NCBI GenBank assembly: GCA_024734555.1
Contig: JANPWX010020040.1
Span: 1,764,241-1,828,240, forward strand
Origin: Trochalopteron elliotii
Taxonomy: Eukaryota; Chordata; Aves; Passeriformes; Leiothrichidae
Direction of reading: 5' to 3'
Length of the DNA: 64,000 bases
The notes beneath the pieces are model-generated. The model was not told the origin of the DNA, made no database searches, and saw only the letters and a list, made by a program, of their open reading frames with translations. Position 1 is the first letter of the stretch. Each line of letters starts with the position of its first letter. Of the stretch, positions 31,601 through 45,886 are shown piece after piece. The position numbers and the translations under genes were made by a program.

Positions 31601-32700
31601 GAATAAAGACATCTGAATTTTAAACATGGTCCTACTACAACTTTCCTTTAATATGTTGAACAAATTCATAAATTTCTACTTCATTTTATTCATTTTTATG
31701 AAGATGAGATAGCAGCAATACATTTTAACTCACAGAATGAGGACAGAATTATGAGCATTTGCAAACCACTGATCTCCCAGAACGAAAGGACCTAGATTAG
31801 CACAACACATTATATCAGTCCTTAGAACGAGATGATTTTAAGTGAGCAGCAACATTATGTAAATCAGTTACAAGAAAGAAATTAGAAAAAGATTCAAATA
31901 CAGTCAAAAGGTTTGAGTAAATACAAAGTTTAGTACAGATATATATCCATTGGCTCCATATACACATTTTCTGTTTGCACACACAAAACAGAAGCTCCTG
32001 CACTTCCTAACTGTATTGCAAAAGAAGATGACCATTCCATGAAGTTCCAAATACATTATTTCAATTCAGTAACCCTGCATGTTCTCATAAAGCCTGAAAC
32101 ATCTATATAGAGACACTTATATACATCACCTTTCTAATTTTATAAACACTGACAGAAAAAAGCCATAATGTACACAAATCCAAGTTTCAGGCTATTTCTA
32201 GGGTTGACTGCAATGTACAAAAAACACCTGAAACTTCCTATGACCTCAACAACACTATCCCTCTTCCTCAAAAACTTAACTGTAATTTTGCAATTCATAA
32301 GACACGCCATAGTTTCCCAGATCATGCAGAGTTCTACATAATGCTGTTACAAGCAGAACAATTCATAGAATTGCCAAAGTTTGTGTACTCTCAAGGTAGA
32401 TTGCACAGTGTTATGCCCAGAAAGTAAAGTATTCATCAGGGTTTTTTTATGATTTGTCCTCTGAAAAAGGAAAAAGTTGCATGGGAAAGAATATACAATG
32501 CTAGGTACAGCTTAATATCCATAATTTCATGTTTATGCATGCTTATCCAGATCACAAAAATAAAATGATAGCAAAAAACAAATCACTTTGACCTGCATAA
32601 CCAGGGCATAACTGAGAAAAGGTCTGTTTTCAGGATGGTCCCATGGAAATTATTAAAACTAGTTACAGAAATTAAAGATGTGTGAAGGTGCCTTTCTGTG

Positions 32701-32755
32701 ATGACAAGCCTAGAATTATTGCCCAGACAAGCAATAATGACAAGCCTAGAATTAT
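32701..32755. repeat. Spaced 19-bp direct repeat
   Basis: ATGACAAGCCTAGAATTAT occurs at 32701-32719 and 32737-32755, with 36 bp between starts, consistent with a recent local duplication. Confidence 0.95.
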
Positions 32756-33237
32756 AGTTTTAGAACAGAAATTCTTCTATATTCTCAAGTATTTCAGTGA
32801 GCTACACTAAAGTGGTCTCTTTCAGGACAGTGAATACCTTCTCTGTGGCTCCTATGACAATAATGCAAGGGTTGTAAACTTCACTGAAACATATCAAAAT
32901 CTAAGGCAAAATAAATGCAAAAATTTTAATCCACCATTACAGTTCATAAAGAAGAAAGTAACAAGCAGCAAAAAGTATGCAAAAAATTCAGAGTTCTGCA
33001 CAAACATTACTCCAGCCATACCATATTCTCTACAACTTACAACACAATTTACTAAAACCAGTAAAATAAAACCATGTATAACTGAAAGAGCAAACATGTC
33101 AAAAATCTACAATTAACTTATTAACACCACATATGCAAAAAGCTCACTAAAACCTACTTTGAAATTCCTAGACTGGTTTCACTAACAACCACTCCCCCAA
33201 CCTGGGGTATTCTGGCTCACGTTACTGCATATTAAGG

Positions 33238-33259
33238 TGAACAAGCTTATGCTTGTTCA
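33238..33259. repeat. Perfect inverted repeat, 9-bp stem
   Basis: TGAACAAGC and GCTTGTTCA are exact reverse complements separated by TTAT. The stem is short and no conserved flanks were recognised. Confidence 0.9.
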
Positions 33260-36200
33260 TGCTCATGAATGCTCCTTCTTGCATCTCTCATTAGCTGTAA
33301 TTAACATATTCATACTTCACTGTGTCCTGTCTCAAACTGTAATATGCTCTCTTAAAAGAAATTTTAACTCCTAGGGCCACTAATAGAAGTCATGGCAACC
33401 CAGGAAACATAAGCCATAATTCTTCTCTCCTGCCTTTTTTGCCTTCATATTCAGGAGATTGGCTGGCTCCTTAAACTGGGAACCTTGACTTAAACAAGGA
33501 GATGCATGCAATGAAACTGTATAAATCAAAGCCATCTTGCATGTCTGTGCATGTGCCATAGCCATAACTGGATGCAGCACTCTTCCAGAGGGCACAGAAA
33601 CCTTTTGAATACCAGCAAAAACCATACAAGTCAAACTTTTGCACTTTTTAACAGGAACAGCTGCAAACATGCTTTAGACTGGCATTTAAAGGAAACCTAA
33701 AATGCTAACTTGAAATGTGGCTCTTCTTTTTCCCCAACCAAAAAACTTGAGCAAGTTTACTTTTTAAGACAGAACATGGGTATGTCCTCATACATTCACT
33801 TCCACTTATCAATCTCTACCCTTCCCATCACAAAACTCAAAATTCCATTTGTGATCCACAGAAATTCAAGACTAAGAATTCATAAGGCTGACTACCAGTG
33901 TAGTCAGGTGCTTTTAAAGGAAGAAAGCTATATTCAGTATAAGAGCTCCTCAGCCCATGACTGTTGGTTTCACCTTCCCATCATGAATTGCTAATACAAT
34001 GCAACTAAAAATACACACAGCATTGAAATCCGACAATACTTTGTTCACACATGCACACAATTAAACAGAAACAACACGGTTACTAGAACATGGAATTCTG
34101 TCATAGATTGTCTTCTAAATTAATAATACTAATCTTCAATGTTTACCATGGTAGCCTGTAATATGACTTGAAACAGATCCCTACACATCTATTAACAAAT
34201 TAATAGAAGTCTCTTCTATGCCTATAATGTTTATTATAGGATCTCAGTTCTGGTCAAACAAAACCTTTAGACTGATTTTTTTGCCTTATTAGGAAAAGAT
34301 AAACCTATTTTGCTTATGAAGGACAGATCTGCCATTTGAATGCATTTCTGTAATACAAGGATATAAGCTAGAGAAATATAAAATAGTATGAGAACTGCAT
34401 TACATTCATATAAAGGGTAGTTTAATAATTCAAGGTTTATTTGGAGGTTTGTTTGCAACTGTAGGAGAGGTCAAACCTTATATGAATAAGGTATTAAGGT
34501 TTGCACATAAAGTCTAAGGTAAGGATAAGTAAAAAGGCTTGTTTACCATGCCGTTGCTCAGTGCTGTAGAGAGCTAACATTTTTAAAACCAACACAGTGA
34601 TAACAGCATGGATTACTGAAAAGATTCTGCATAGAGATCAGCACACATGCATCAAGAGTTCAAAAGAAAATCACAAAGTTAACACACAGATTGTGGGAAG
34701 AAGTTTTACTGTTTCAAGAGATGTGTGGTTTTGAGTTACACTTAACATCCTTATTTTAAATTCCTCATTACTCTTCCTTGCACTTCTTGGATTTAATACT
34801 TTACAAGACAGACTCCCACGCTTTTGCATCAAATGCTTCCCACACTGTTTAGTGGTAGTCAGATACAACAAAGTGTAAAGTCTGGAATTGGCCTGTGCTG
34901 TTCAGAAAAGAACTCACTACACCAACAAACATCTACTTTGGGCATCCATAACCGGATGCACAGATAGATATATCCAAGAGGATGCAGAAAGGCATATATC
35001 CTGCTGCTCTGGGACTGCTAGCTAAGTATTTGAACACTTACCTGTGCATATTCAAATACGCATGTGTTTTCACATTAAATAAGCTCAAACCAACTCTTAC
35101 CAAAACAATTCCTCCAAGAAGAGAGTGGGATACTAAAAATACTCAGTCTAGTAGGAGCAGGAATAAAGACATAACTTACTAGTAGCCAACAGAAAACAAA
35201 AGTATTCCACAGTTGCAGAAAACACAAAAAGCATGTTTCAGGAAAAGCAAACTTTGGGCTCATACAGAAATGCTTCCACATCAGCTACTCTACCTTGGAA
35301 GAAAGCAAACACAGAAATTTCTAAGCCTGAGAAATAATTATTTCTGCTCTTCAAACCCAAGCTTCACTGATCAAATTCACAGAAGTCTTAGCAGCATAAA
35401 AGTAATTTAATTTTATTCAATCCTTTCTGCTTCTTGATCTAAAAAACAGAAGTGACTGCTTCTCCTGCAAACCCCTACATCCTCTCTGCATCCTCCTCAA
35501 GTAGGTATGAATAGCAGCACCATAAGCTAGCAGAAGTGGCCACAACACAGACTGCATCAGGCAGGTCAGCTGCAGGTAGGAACACCTTGACCATCTGCAG
35601 TACCTCCACCCCTCTTTTAGATGTGAGGGAGGAGCAGAGGAGCCCCATGCTTGCTCAGCCAATGGCCAGGCTGCAGACCAGGTGCTTTCAGAGCAGTCAC
35701 ATCAACACAGAGCAAAGGCAGCACGGGGCAGACATCATCGGTGCAAGATGCACATCCATCAGGAAGGATTTAACCAGTCTGCACCTACTTTAAGCAAGAA
35801 GACGCAATTATTTTATCCTATGGCTTCCTTTACTTACTTGCACTTTCGCACCATCATGATTTTGTTCCGCAGTTTAAACATGATTTATACCCTCAATTTA
35901 ACTTTGATTCATAGTTTCTAATAACATCAGTCCATTGTCCAAACACTGCAAGGGGATATTAAACAAGCTTAGATGGTCTGGGGAATTTGCCCACCAACAT
36001 TAAACACAGAATAATTGGTTGCCATAATATTGTTTTAGATAACAGTTTCAGATAAACAAAGTATAACTGTAATGTCCCCGCTCTGAACCAAGAAAAAAAA
36101 TATAAATTCAACAACTGTTGGACAATACTGCAAAACCTTGTATTATTAAAACACGTAAGTGGTTATAGCTTATTCCAAAGAACTGCTACTCAATTTCAAA

Positions 36201-39200
36201 TTATATAAGAGCAGAAAAACAATCACAAATAAAAATTGTGAGGTTTATGATGGGTACTGCCCAAGGCTCAATATGAAGCTCTATTGTCTTTGCCAAACCA
36301 TATAAACTTGCTTACTAGCTGCAATACGTCACCCTCAGGAGTTTAGGTTAAATTGTCACTGGTTTGGAAATGTAGGCATCTGATAATGCACACACAAACA
36401 TACACACACGTATATTAATAAAATTAAATTATGTGTAATAGGTACCTAAGTTAGTTTTGAACTCTTATTAATGATACATTCCTCTGTAGAGCAGAGAATG
36501 CCCTAAAAATGAAGTGCTGAGCAGATGGCTTTTTTAAAGTGTGATTTAAATATGTGGCACATGCATGACATGTGCCTTTCCTTGATTTTCCAGACACTAA
36601 TTGTTAAATAAGACTTCTGAAGTATGCATAAATGCATGGAATTCAATAATCAGTCAAGTATTTAGACACAAAAGAGAAGTCAGCAGAATTTTAAGGATAG
36701 ACAAAAATCAACTTAGCAAGACTAGAGTATATTCTGTGCTAAAAACATAGTCAGCACAATGAAAAGAAATGTTATAATAACACAAGTGCTTGTGCACATA
36801 CAGAGACACAAAGGAAATAGTTTCCATTTTCACACCTAAAAGCATAAATTCTATCTTAGAATTTATTTCCCTTATGAAACCTAAGTATTAATTGGCAGGT
36901 TTTTTTAATGAGAACTGTTTTCTCCCACTCACTAGGGGATCTACCTCTTTGCCCCAACAGCCTGATACCTCTTTTTTACTGTCTGTATTGAATATTCAAT
37001 TCCCTTTCATCCACCTCTGTATCTTGGGTTTGCCAGTCCTTTTTCTTTGCCAGTGCTCCTTATTTCTAGCAGTCTCCCCAGCACAGTGTCATCAGTATTT
37101 TTGGAATATACATTCCTGCACACACTGATTCCAAACACAGCAAGCATACATACTCCATACTTACATATCTATCATTAGGAGACTTCTAGGACCTTACCCT
37201 GTCAAACCTTATTAAAGTGACATTTTTAAGGCTGACATTCCATTTTCTCTAAGCCTGTTTTGAGCAGACACTTAGCAGAAACCTCCCCACATTCAGGATT
37301 TTAATCAAGAGAGAAAATTAGGAAAAAGTTAAGTCTGCTATCTAGGAAAAAGATCTATTAGGTCCTGTCTGGACTAGAGAAATGTATTCTTCTAAGAATC
37401 AATTTAGTCTTCGCAATGCACTTGTAAAATGTCACACATTCACACAGAGAAAGCATTGCAGATCCTGTTAAAACTAGTTTCATTAACTCTAAATGCTATT
37501 TCAGTCAGGCTGAATTAATGGCAGCTAAGTTAAAGGTTTACTGGCATTGTAGTTAATGCTGATCAAAGAACTTACCCATCACTTTCCCCACAATATACTT
37601 ATGGCCCTTTGAAATCTGCCCAACTTCACCATTTCTGAGACCCCTACCACAAATTTGTGGGATGGGTACCCAAACTGCAGTGCAGTTCACGAAGCACAAC
37701 TGAGTAGAGAGGAAACCCATGACAGCTTGAAAAACTTATCAACAGTGGGCACTGCAGAGCTTAATTTGCTGAGTGAAAAACAATTCAAATCTCTAGACAA
37801 AGGCTTATAGCTGTGGCAAAGCCTCCAAATCAGAATGAACATCTAAACTTGAATTTGGACTATCTGTACAAAGAACTACCAGCCAGAGAAAAAGAGTGAT
37901 CCATCCTCTGCTGGAGAAGAAAACGATGCCTAGAGAGGCCTTTCAGGTTTTTTTTTTCCTAATATATGCTGCTAACAACACCAACTTTCCATGAAACTTT
38001 TCAAACAGAAGAAAACCAACGTGCTGAAATTTAAGAAAATCCTCCCTCTTTTCAAAGAAGACAGTGTTTTCATTTTACATCAGATGTTTGCTTGCTTGTT
38101 GAAGTTTTCTTTCATCATGAATTGTCACATTTTGCTCATTATAAAAAAAAAAAACAAACCATGATTTCTTTTCCAGCAGTGGCTTAAAGTCTAATTGGAT
38201 GACTGATTCAGTATTGATACACCATGCATGTTGCAATGACAGACTGACACAGTTTCAAAAAACAAATAAATCACTTTCATTATGTCAGAGCACAATCATC
38301 AGAACAGCAGGATCACAACATGAGTCTCTCACTATGTCATGAAAGAACATGAAACAAAAACATGGCATCTTTGAATTTGAAATTGTTTGAAATACATTTT
38401 AGTGAAACAAAAATTGCATTTCAAAGTATTAACAACACCTGCAAAATAGAAATTCAAAATGCTGATCAGCTCTACATAAAAAAAAAAATTGTTGCTTGTC
38501 TTTAATTCACTTAATTTTCAAAGCCTGTTTAAGAAAAACTACTATATATGCCAAAGGGCTGATGGAAGAGATTTCTATTCCTAATCTAAGAAACAACTGA
38601 AAAAGAAAGAATAAAATATATAAGATGCTGGAAGTTGTTTTCTTTTCTAGACAAGATCCATCATAATAAAATGGTAGGATCAATTAACAACAGTTTCCTA
38701 GTACTGCACCAAGGCTGTCTAACCACTATAAATTCTACTGTAATTTTTGAATATAACAGTTTATTTCACCAAACCATTGTCTGTTCAAGACTATAAAAAC
38801 TGTGTGAGACTCCTCTTGTAAATGAATCTTAATCAAAATTTGTTTTAAGCATTGCTGTGTTTTCAAAGACTCCTAATGCAGCCCTTTCTCAGAGTAAGGC
38901 ATATAGAATTCAACATTCTGCAGGACAAACTACAGCAAAATTGACATTGTGGCAATAGAGGCTACATCTCTACTAAACGTACAGAACAAGGGGCCAACTG
39001 AGTTTTAAGTAAAGATAAAGCACCACATGGCTATGCTAGGAGTCTCATTTCTGTCAGCAAGTCCGTTACCAGTTGACCAGGGTTCCGACAGATGATCTGG
39101 TATGCAAGTTCATTACTGAGTCTGTCCATGCTCTGTACTTTTCATACTGGAGTTCTGTCAGGCCAATGAAAACAACCTGACAAACATCCTGCAGTGCAAC

Positions 39201-42200
39201 ACCGTCTCTCTATGTATCTGTTTTATTAATGTGCATTCGGTGCAGCTTAACGTATGAAGATGTTACAGTGAATTATTCTCCTGTTATCAGAGACTTATCT
39301 TGGCACTAGGCTTAATACTACATTTGATTCTTAAACTGGCTTTGTAAACATGAAACCATTATGTCCATAGTCCATAACAAAAAAAGTGTTTTGATAATGA
39401 TTATTCTGGTATAAAAGTTTACAAGCACAGAAAAACTACTGTCCATTACCCAAATGAATTTAGAAGACTCTGCTTGAAATAAAATTGAGATCAAAGAACC
39501 CTAATCCCCAAAGATGAACAACAAATTTTAACAAATTCAGGGGAAAGGTACCTAACACAATAAACCTAACTAACTCAATTTCTCCATTCTTTGTATATTT
39601 GTTACTACACAATTGATAAAAAATGGGAGATAAGCAGAAAAAAAAAGAAATACTCTGTGCATTCACATAAATTTATAGCTGAGTCTCCTCAATAAAGGAT
39701 TCCATGAATTTGCTGCACTCATGATTTGTGTTGTGACTGGCTACTGCACTCCTTTCTGGACGTGCCCATGCTACAGGCACACAAGGCACTCTCTGAACAC
39801 ATCGGCTGCAGGCCCACCTAAAGCATTGGATCACAGACACCACTGGGATCAAGGTGGGCAAGGGAAACACTGCCAAGGGTGAGAGGCAGGATTGAGCAAA
39901 GAGGCCTCCAGCACATCTCTCCAAGGAGTTCCCTATAGCTTAGACTGCATGGGCAGCATGTGGGTCATCAGGTTTATTAGTTAGGAAGGATATCAGAAAG
40001 TCCCAGAGATAATATATCCAGAAACATGATGTTTTCAGAAGGTATGGAGTAGAAGCTCCAAGATATCACCCCTAGTTCTTTTCATGTGACATAACAGTGT
40101 AATTGCAGTCCACAAGGGAGAGAAATGCTTGTTTTTTATGCAGCTACCCAAAGAAACTACAAGACCTTGTGCTTCACACCATTATGTGCCATCCCTCGAA
40201 ACTTCCTGCCTCCTCCTATGTCCACACTGCTCCTGACTAAAAATGATCTTCAATGACAGGCAGACATGAAAAAATAAATTTCAAAATATACAAAATATTA
40301 CCCAAAGTAACACAAACTGAATCAACCTACAGCAGATACACAACACAACCCTTTCAAAATACACAGCACTGAAAAACAGGTTCACATTAAGGAACACACT
40401 TCAAAGACCATTAGACTAATTATCTTCCAGGAAAATTTGGAGAATATACTGAGCACAAAGCCTTCTTCCCAGGGAATGAAGATTCACATCATCTAGCAAG
40501 CATCACCAAGGAGTGAAAAGGAGTTTATGTATAATCTCATATACTTTTCATGAGCCTTATAAACTTTTGGCAGATTTAGTAATCTTCCATAAGTCTCCAG
40601 ATTTCACAAGTCCTATTAAAATAAAAATTCCTGACATTGAAAGAAAAAAGGAAGTAGAAGAACACCTTAAGCAATGCAATATGGACAGAAGGGAGAGTGA
40701 GGGGAAAGAGCCAGTCTTTATTATATCTCACAAACACATTTTGGGTTGCTCTTCAGGCCAAAAGATATAAAAGAGACAAAATACCACTGATTCAGCATGC
40801 CCACAGTAATTTTATGTCAAAACTACAAACCACAGTGCAAAGCTCCTGCAATTCAAGTTACCCACACTTTACTTAATTTCAAGGACCAGCAGAAAATAAT
40901 GACTCATTCAGTAAGATATTAATTGCAGCGCTTTCCTTTCATATGTTTTCTATGAAATATTAGGTAATAATCTATTTTAGTGTCTACAAAGAGCAACAGA
41001 TATGGCAATGGCAAAAAGCGGCATATCATCCAAAAGATGGACACATAAGGACAAAGATGGAGCCCAAATAAACACCCAAGGACAGCATTTAGCAACTCAG
41101 AATTACTAATGAGTAGTCCTGTAATTTTTGTCGGAATTATTTCAGCCATGTTTATTTCCTCATGCACAGTAAAAACTCACAACACGAAAAGCAAAAATAA
41201 TATACATCTGTTGCAGATGAAAGTCCTAAATATCTGATTATTTTATTATTGATATTTAAAAGGCAGAAGTCATAATACTGGGAATTAAATCGTGACTCTA
41301 CTGTGAGCAGCACCTTTCACTGTTCTGAGACCCCACCAGCTATACATTTAATGCAAATCCAGCTACATGATACCTTTTTTCCAAAAATTTTAACCATTCA
41401 CAGCAGCTCAATGTCCTTGAGCAACAGAATACCCACAGTGGTGTGTCCCTGCCTGATGATAAAGCAAGACTGAACAGAATTCCTAACAAGAAGAACTGAG
41501 AAGACACCTTTGCCGGGGGGAGTGGGGGTGAAGTCAAGAGGCGTACATCAAGTCACCTTGTAATTTGTCCAGTTACTTTAAAGGACCAACCTTTAATTGT
41601 AACACACACATTAATCTGCATTTAATCTGGCCTTTGGAAACGTTCTATACCAATCAAGTTTTTCTATCTAGCTTTGCAAACATGAACTTCATCAAGACAA
41701 CTTCTATAAGCAAGAAAAAGCAAACAAATCCCAATTAGTCCACATTGCTGCTCCAACTCTGCTAAGCTTTCTGACCTTTCTGTCATACAATCCTTCTCAG
41801 CCTTTGTTCCACTTCACTCAGATTTTTAGCCTGTTCTAATCCAGAAGACAAGACTTCCGATCATTCATACAAGTGAAACTTCTCTCACTTTGTCCTCTTT
41901 TCCCTTTGAGAGGGGGAATGTCTATTGCTCTAATCCCTTCTACATAAACATGAAAGAGAGGAAGATCTATTTAAGCAAAACACTGGCACAAGAACAAGCA
42001 TGTTTAAGCTAGCTGTGACTGTGTCTAGCCTGGAAATTAGGAAGTGTCATAAAAAAAATTAGAAGCTCCTCTAAAACACTGATCCTTAAAAACCGGCACA
42101 GAGGAGAGAACTAACAAGTGAACCAAGGCAAATATTAACAGCTTTAGGAACAGAAATATGTTAAGAGGATTGTTTGAAAGAGCCAGAAGGCTCCTGATAG

Positions 42201-45200
42201 TCATCTGTTCCCTGGAGATGAGCCAGGAGAATCTCCAATGCATTCAATGTCTGGTCAGAACAATCCAATTATATTGTTGTTAAAATCTTTGCACTATCCT
42301 GTGGATGTTTCCAGAAAGACAAGTGTAATATAGTAACATGAACCATGCCAACATAAGTTCAATACAAACAGTTCATTAAAGTCAACTGGGATGCACAGGT
42401 TATGTGTGCATTAGAGCAGATGGACCCAGGAAATACCCAGATGGCTTTCTGAGGAAACCACGAGACTTTCTGGGTTACCAAATCTAGCCCCACACTACCA
42501 GAGACAATACCAGGCAATCCTTCCCATAATGAAATCCGGTTCTGTAGGTAAGTTCATTTCACTTGCTCCCATAACTTCTCTCTGCAGATAATTAGGAACA
42601 TATTTCTCATTTTTAATTTCCCTCTTTTCATAGGAAAAATTTATGCAGTAAATTTATTAACAGGTTAAAGCAAAGAGCAATGGCAAGTTAAATATGGTTA
42701 TTTCCATCTGAAATAGAGCAATAAGGCCTCACAGGACTTGCCCAGTTACCTGAAGTGACAGCTGGACATTAAAAGCTCTACTCACTTGAGTCTTACTCTG
42801 CACCATTAAGAGATGTTGAGTAACATCTTTAAAATCATCTAAGGATCTTTCATCAATGTGTCCAGCAATATTTATAGAAACCAAAAATTTCTCCCAGAAG
42901 ATAATGAAATATGAAGAAATCCACACTGGAAAAGTTAATGTATTGTAAAGGCTGTTAAATGCTTTGCTTGCATTTTTATATAATTTCTAAAATTCTACTC
43001 TCTGTAGAAACTACTTTAAAGCAACACGTTTACTACAGTATTCTGTTCTCTGGATGCAAACAAAATTAGACCTGCCAATCTTTGTGACCATAATGAATTT
43101 TCTTTACCCTTTCATTTATTTTTGCATTTTGGAATAAGCCATATTCCAATCCTTCCTCGTCTTGATTCCTTCTACACAATTTCAAAGTGTCACAGCTTAA
43201 TGTGCACAAACATGCCGAAAACAACCCTTACAAGAAAATTAGTAAATGCCCAAACTGCACTCTAAAAATTCATTTGCAGGACTTCAGAAGACAGCAAGAT
43301 GCCACTTTATTGTCAAATTCCAAGCTGAGCTTACAGAACTACTAGGTGGGGCAAAAAGCATCACTTTTACTAACAAGGACTTAAAATATGCAGAAGTCTA
43401 ATGACAAACCTTCACAATGGCATTTTCACATTCCCCTACAGTAACACCAAGTAATTCAGATTGCAGACATGTAGCTTCATGTATCAAAACATGTGCCAAT
43501 CCAACAGAAATTAAATTGTACAGGGATAAGAAAAAGCCTGGCTGACTGCAAACTGCTGAAAGAAAAGAAGCATTGCTAAATCAATCATATTTGAACCTTC
43601 CTGGAGGTAGATGAACCCAGCAGCCAAGACAAATCTTGGCCTGAGTACTAAATTTAAGCATAATCATGACTTGGTGGCTTAAAATTATAGAATAGGATGC
43701 CATTACACCATGCACTACTCCCTCGCGGGATCTGCACTGGCACCTGGGCAAGACCCAGTCAATGTAAACAACACCACACTTTGGTCTCCTGGTTCACTCA
43801 GCCTGGTTCACTTTTGAGAAAGTTTTGATAGCCACAATTGTTTTATTCCATTTTATTCTCACTGCTTGGGATATACATCCTTCAGTTGACTCATTTTTTA
43901 AATCACTTCAGTACTTAAACTGTCACACTCAACACATAATCTGACACTACAGAGTCATAGTTTGAGTGTTTCAGTTCTATTACCTTTAATTCTGTACCAG
44001 TTAATCATATTTTATTTAAAGGTAAAATGTTAATCTTCTGATGTTAAAAATCATCATACGTTACCTTTTTACGGCCACATATTAAAATAAGGATACTTGC
44101 CAATTACCTAGAGTCTGCTTCTCAGAATTTAAGTGAGACATTGACAAGAGGTCAGTTCAGACTCTCTGCAGCACAACAGTCTGCTCTGCATGCCAGAGGT
44201 GTTCTCTTTAATTTCCCAATACTTTGCAGCTGAAATTAGCACATCTCACCAATTTGCCAGTCTACATTGGTGTGTCCATATTTAATTCTGAGTAAAAGGT
44301 GCACTAAAAAGCACCTGGCTCCAAACTATTGCAAGCTCAAAACTCTGACAGAAATACTCCAAAAATCCTGTGGCTCTCTCTGACATATTAAAAGCAAATT
44401 TTTTGTTATTGTTTAAATATTGCCACTTCTCATGACTTAAAACACAAGAATGAGGTCTTAGACTGCAAGCATTTCCCAGCAGGGATTTTTGTCTCCATAC
44501 TTGTCTGCAAAGCAACTAGCAAATTGTTAATCATCTGTAATTAAAGGCACCACAAGCCCAGAGACCATCAGAGTATACCTCCAGTTTGCTCACATGGCCC
44601 TTTAAGGATAAAATACACCTTCTCATTTCACTCCAAGTACCTTTTTCTACTTGGATGCCTCCTTCCAACCTTCTTTTAAGACATGACCGAGAAAGGCATT
44701 CTTTAACATGTATTTTTATATATAAAAAATGAAAATTACAAACCTGTGTAATATACTTCTCTCAGCCTTTTCCATGACCCTAAAATTTTTGGTTTTATTT
44801 AAAATTTTCAGAGTGTGTCCATGAAATGCCATAACTTGAGCAACAAGCTTACATTTAACCTCCATGTCACATAAAGGCCAGCAAGCAGTACCACGAATTT
44901 TTAAACAGGTGAGTAGGAGAGAAAACAGCAGAATTGCCCAATGCAACATCTGGTAAGTCAGGAAAAGCAGAGAACTGAGCTGGAGATCCACTGAATTTCC
45001 AGGCTCATTCACATGGCTCATGTCTGGCTCATAAGCAACACACTGTATCTCATAGTTAATTTTTCCTGTGACCACAACTGCATACTGCAGGTTGTATGCA
45101 CCTGCTCTACCTTTAGTACTCTACTTGCAATGGTAACCAAGTCATCCTGAGATAAAGTTCATGCAGAACCAGATGCAACATACTAATTTCATTTTTAAAT

Positions 45201-45871
45201 GGAAGAAAAGCAGTGTGATTTTGGTGGTGGTGCTGATTATATTTATTTATTTTTATTCCATTGTTTCCACATTCTGACCTACAATTATTAGCAATGTTGC
45301 TCAGATTTTTGATGCTCTGCTTTCAGTGTTGACTTCAGTACAAGCATCAAAGCTCTTACATACATTAAAAAAAAAGTCAACACTGTTCATACAACTACCA
45401 TCCACTCAGCTGGCAAGAGTGCATGTACCTCTGCCTGTATGCAAAATGAAAAAAAAAATTAAGTGTAAGACTAAAAAACTGACAATGTCCAATTCAAAAT
45501 GCACTTCTGCTGACCGAGCCTAGCAGGTGAAACTGCTCCCTCCCTTAAACTTCTTTACAGCCATGCTCTGCTGCCAGGTAAGCAAATCTACAGACCACTG
45601 CCTCACCAGGCAGCTTGCTCTATGAGACTCCATACCTTACACAGGTGGCAAGCTCAAGGCTACAATTTTTATTTTAACATAATTGCCTTGAATTTTAGAA
45701 GACTAGGCAAGGACAATCTCCCACTGTTCACAATGAAGGTATCCGTTATTACAACATTTGGAAGTGACTAACGGGGGTGAAAGCTAAGTTTCATTTCTTA
45801 CAGATTCTTTAGAATGAAACAAACTATATCTAGAAAGTGCAGATATGCTTTTTTATTTCTTTTGCAGTTCA

Positions 45872-45886
45872 GGGGAGGGGGGAGGG
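45872..45886 (+). repeat. G-rich tract with quadruplex potential
   Basis: GGGGAGGGGGGAGGG gives at least four G-runs within 15 bp when the central run is split. Confidence 0.8.

Noticed and set aside
35417..35793. GC-richer stretch with open frames on both strands, considered as a retrocopy.
   Set aside because: No recognisable parent protein, no poly(A) tail and no flanking duplication seen.
39673..39924. 83-codon minus-strand frame in a GC-richer patch, considered as a nested exon.
   Set aside because: No family resemblance and no need for it in the host reading frame. Possibly an unrecognised repeat.
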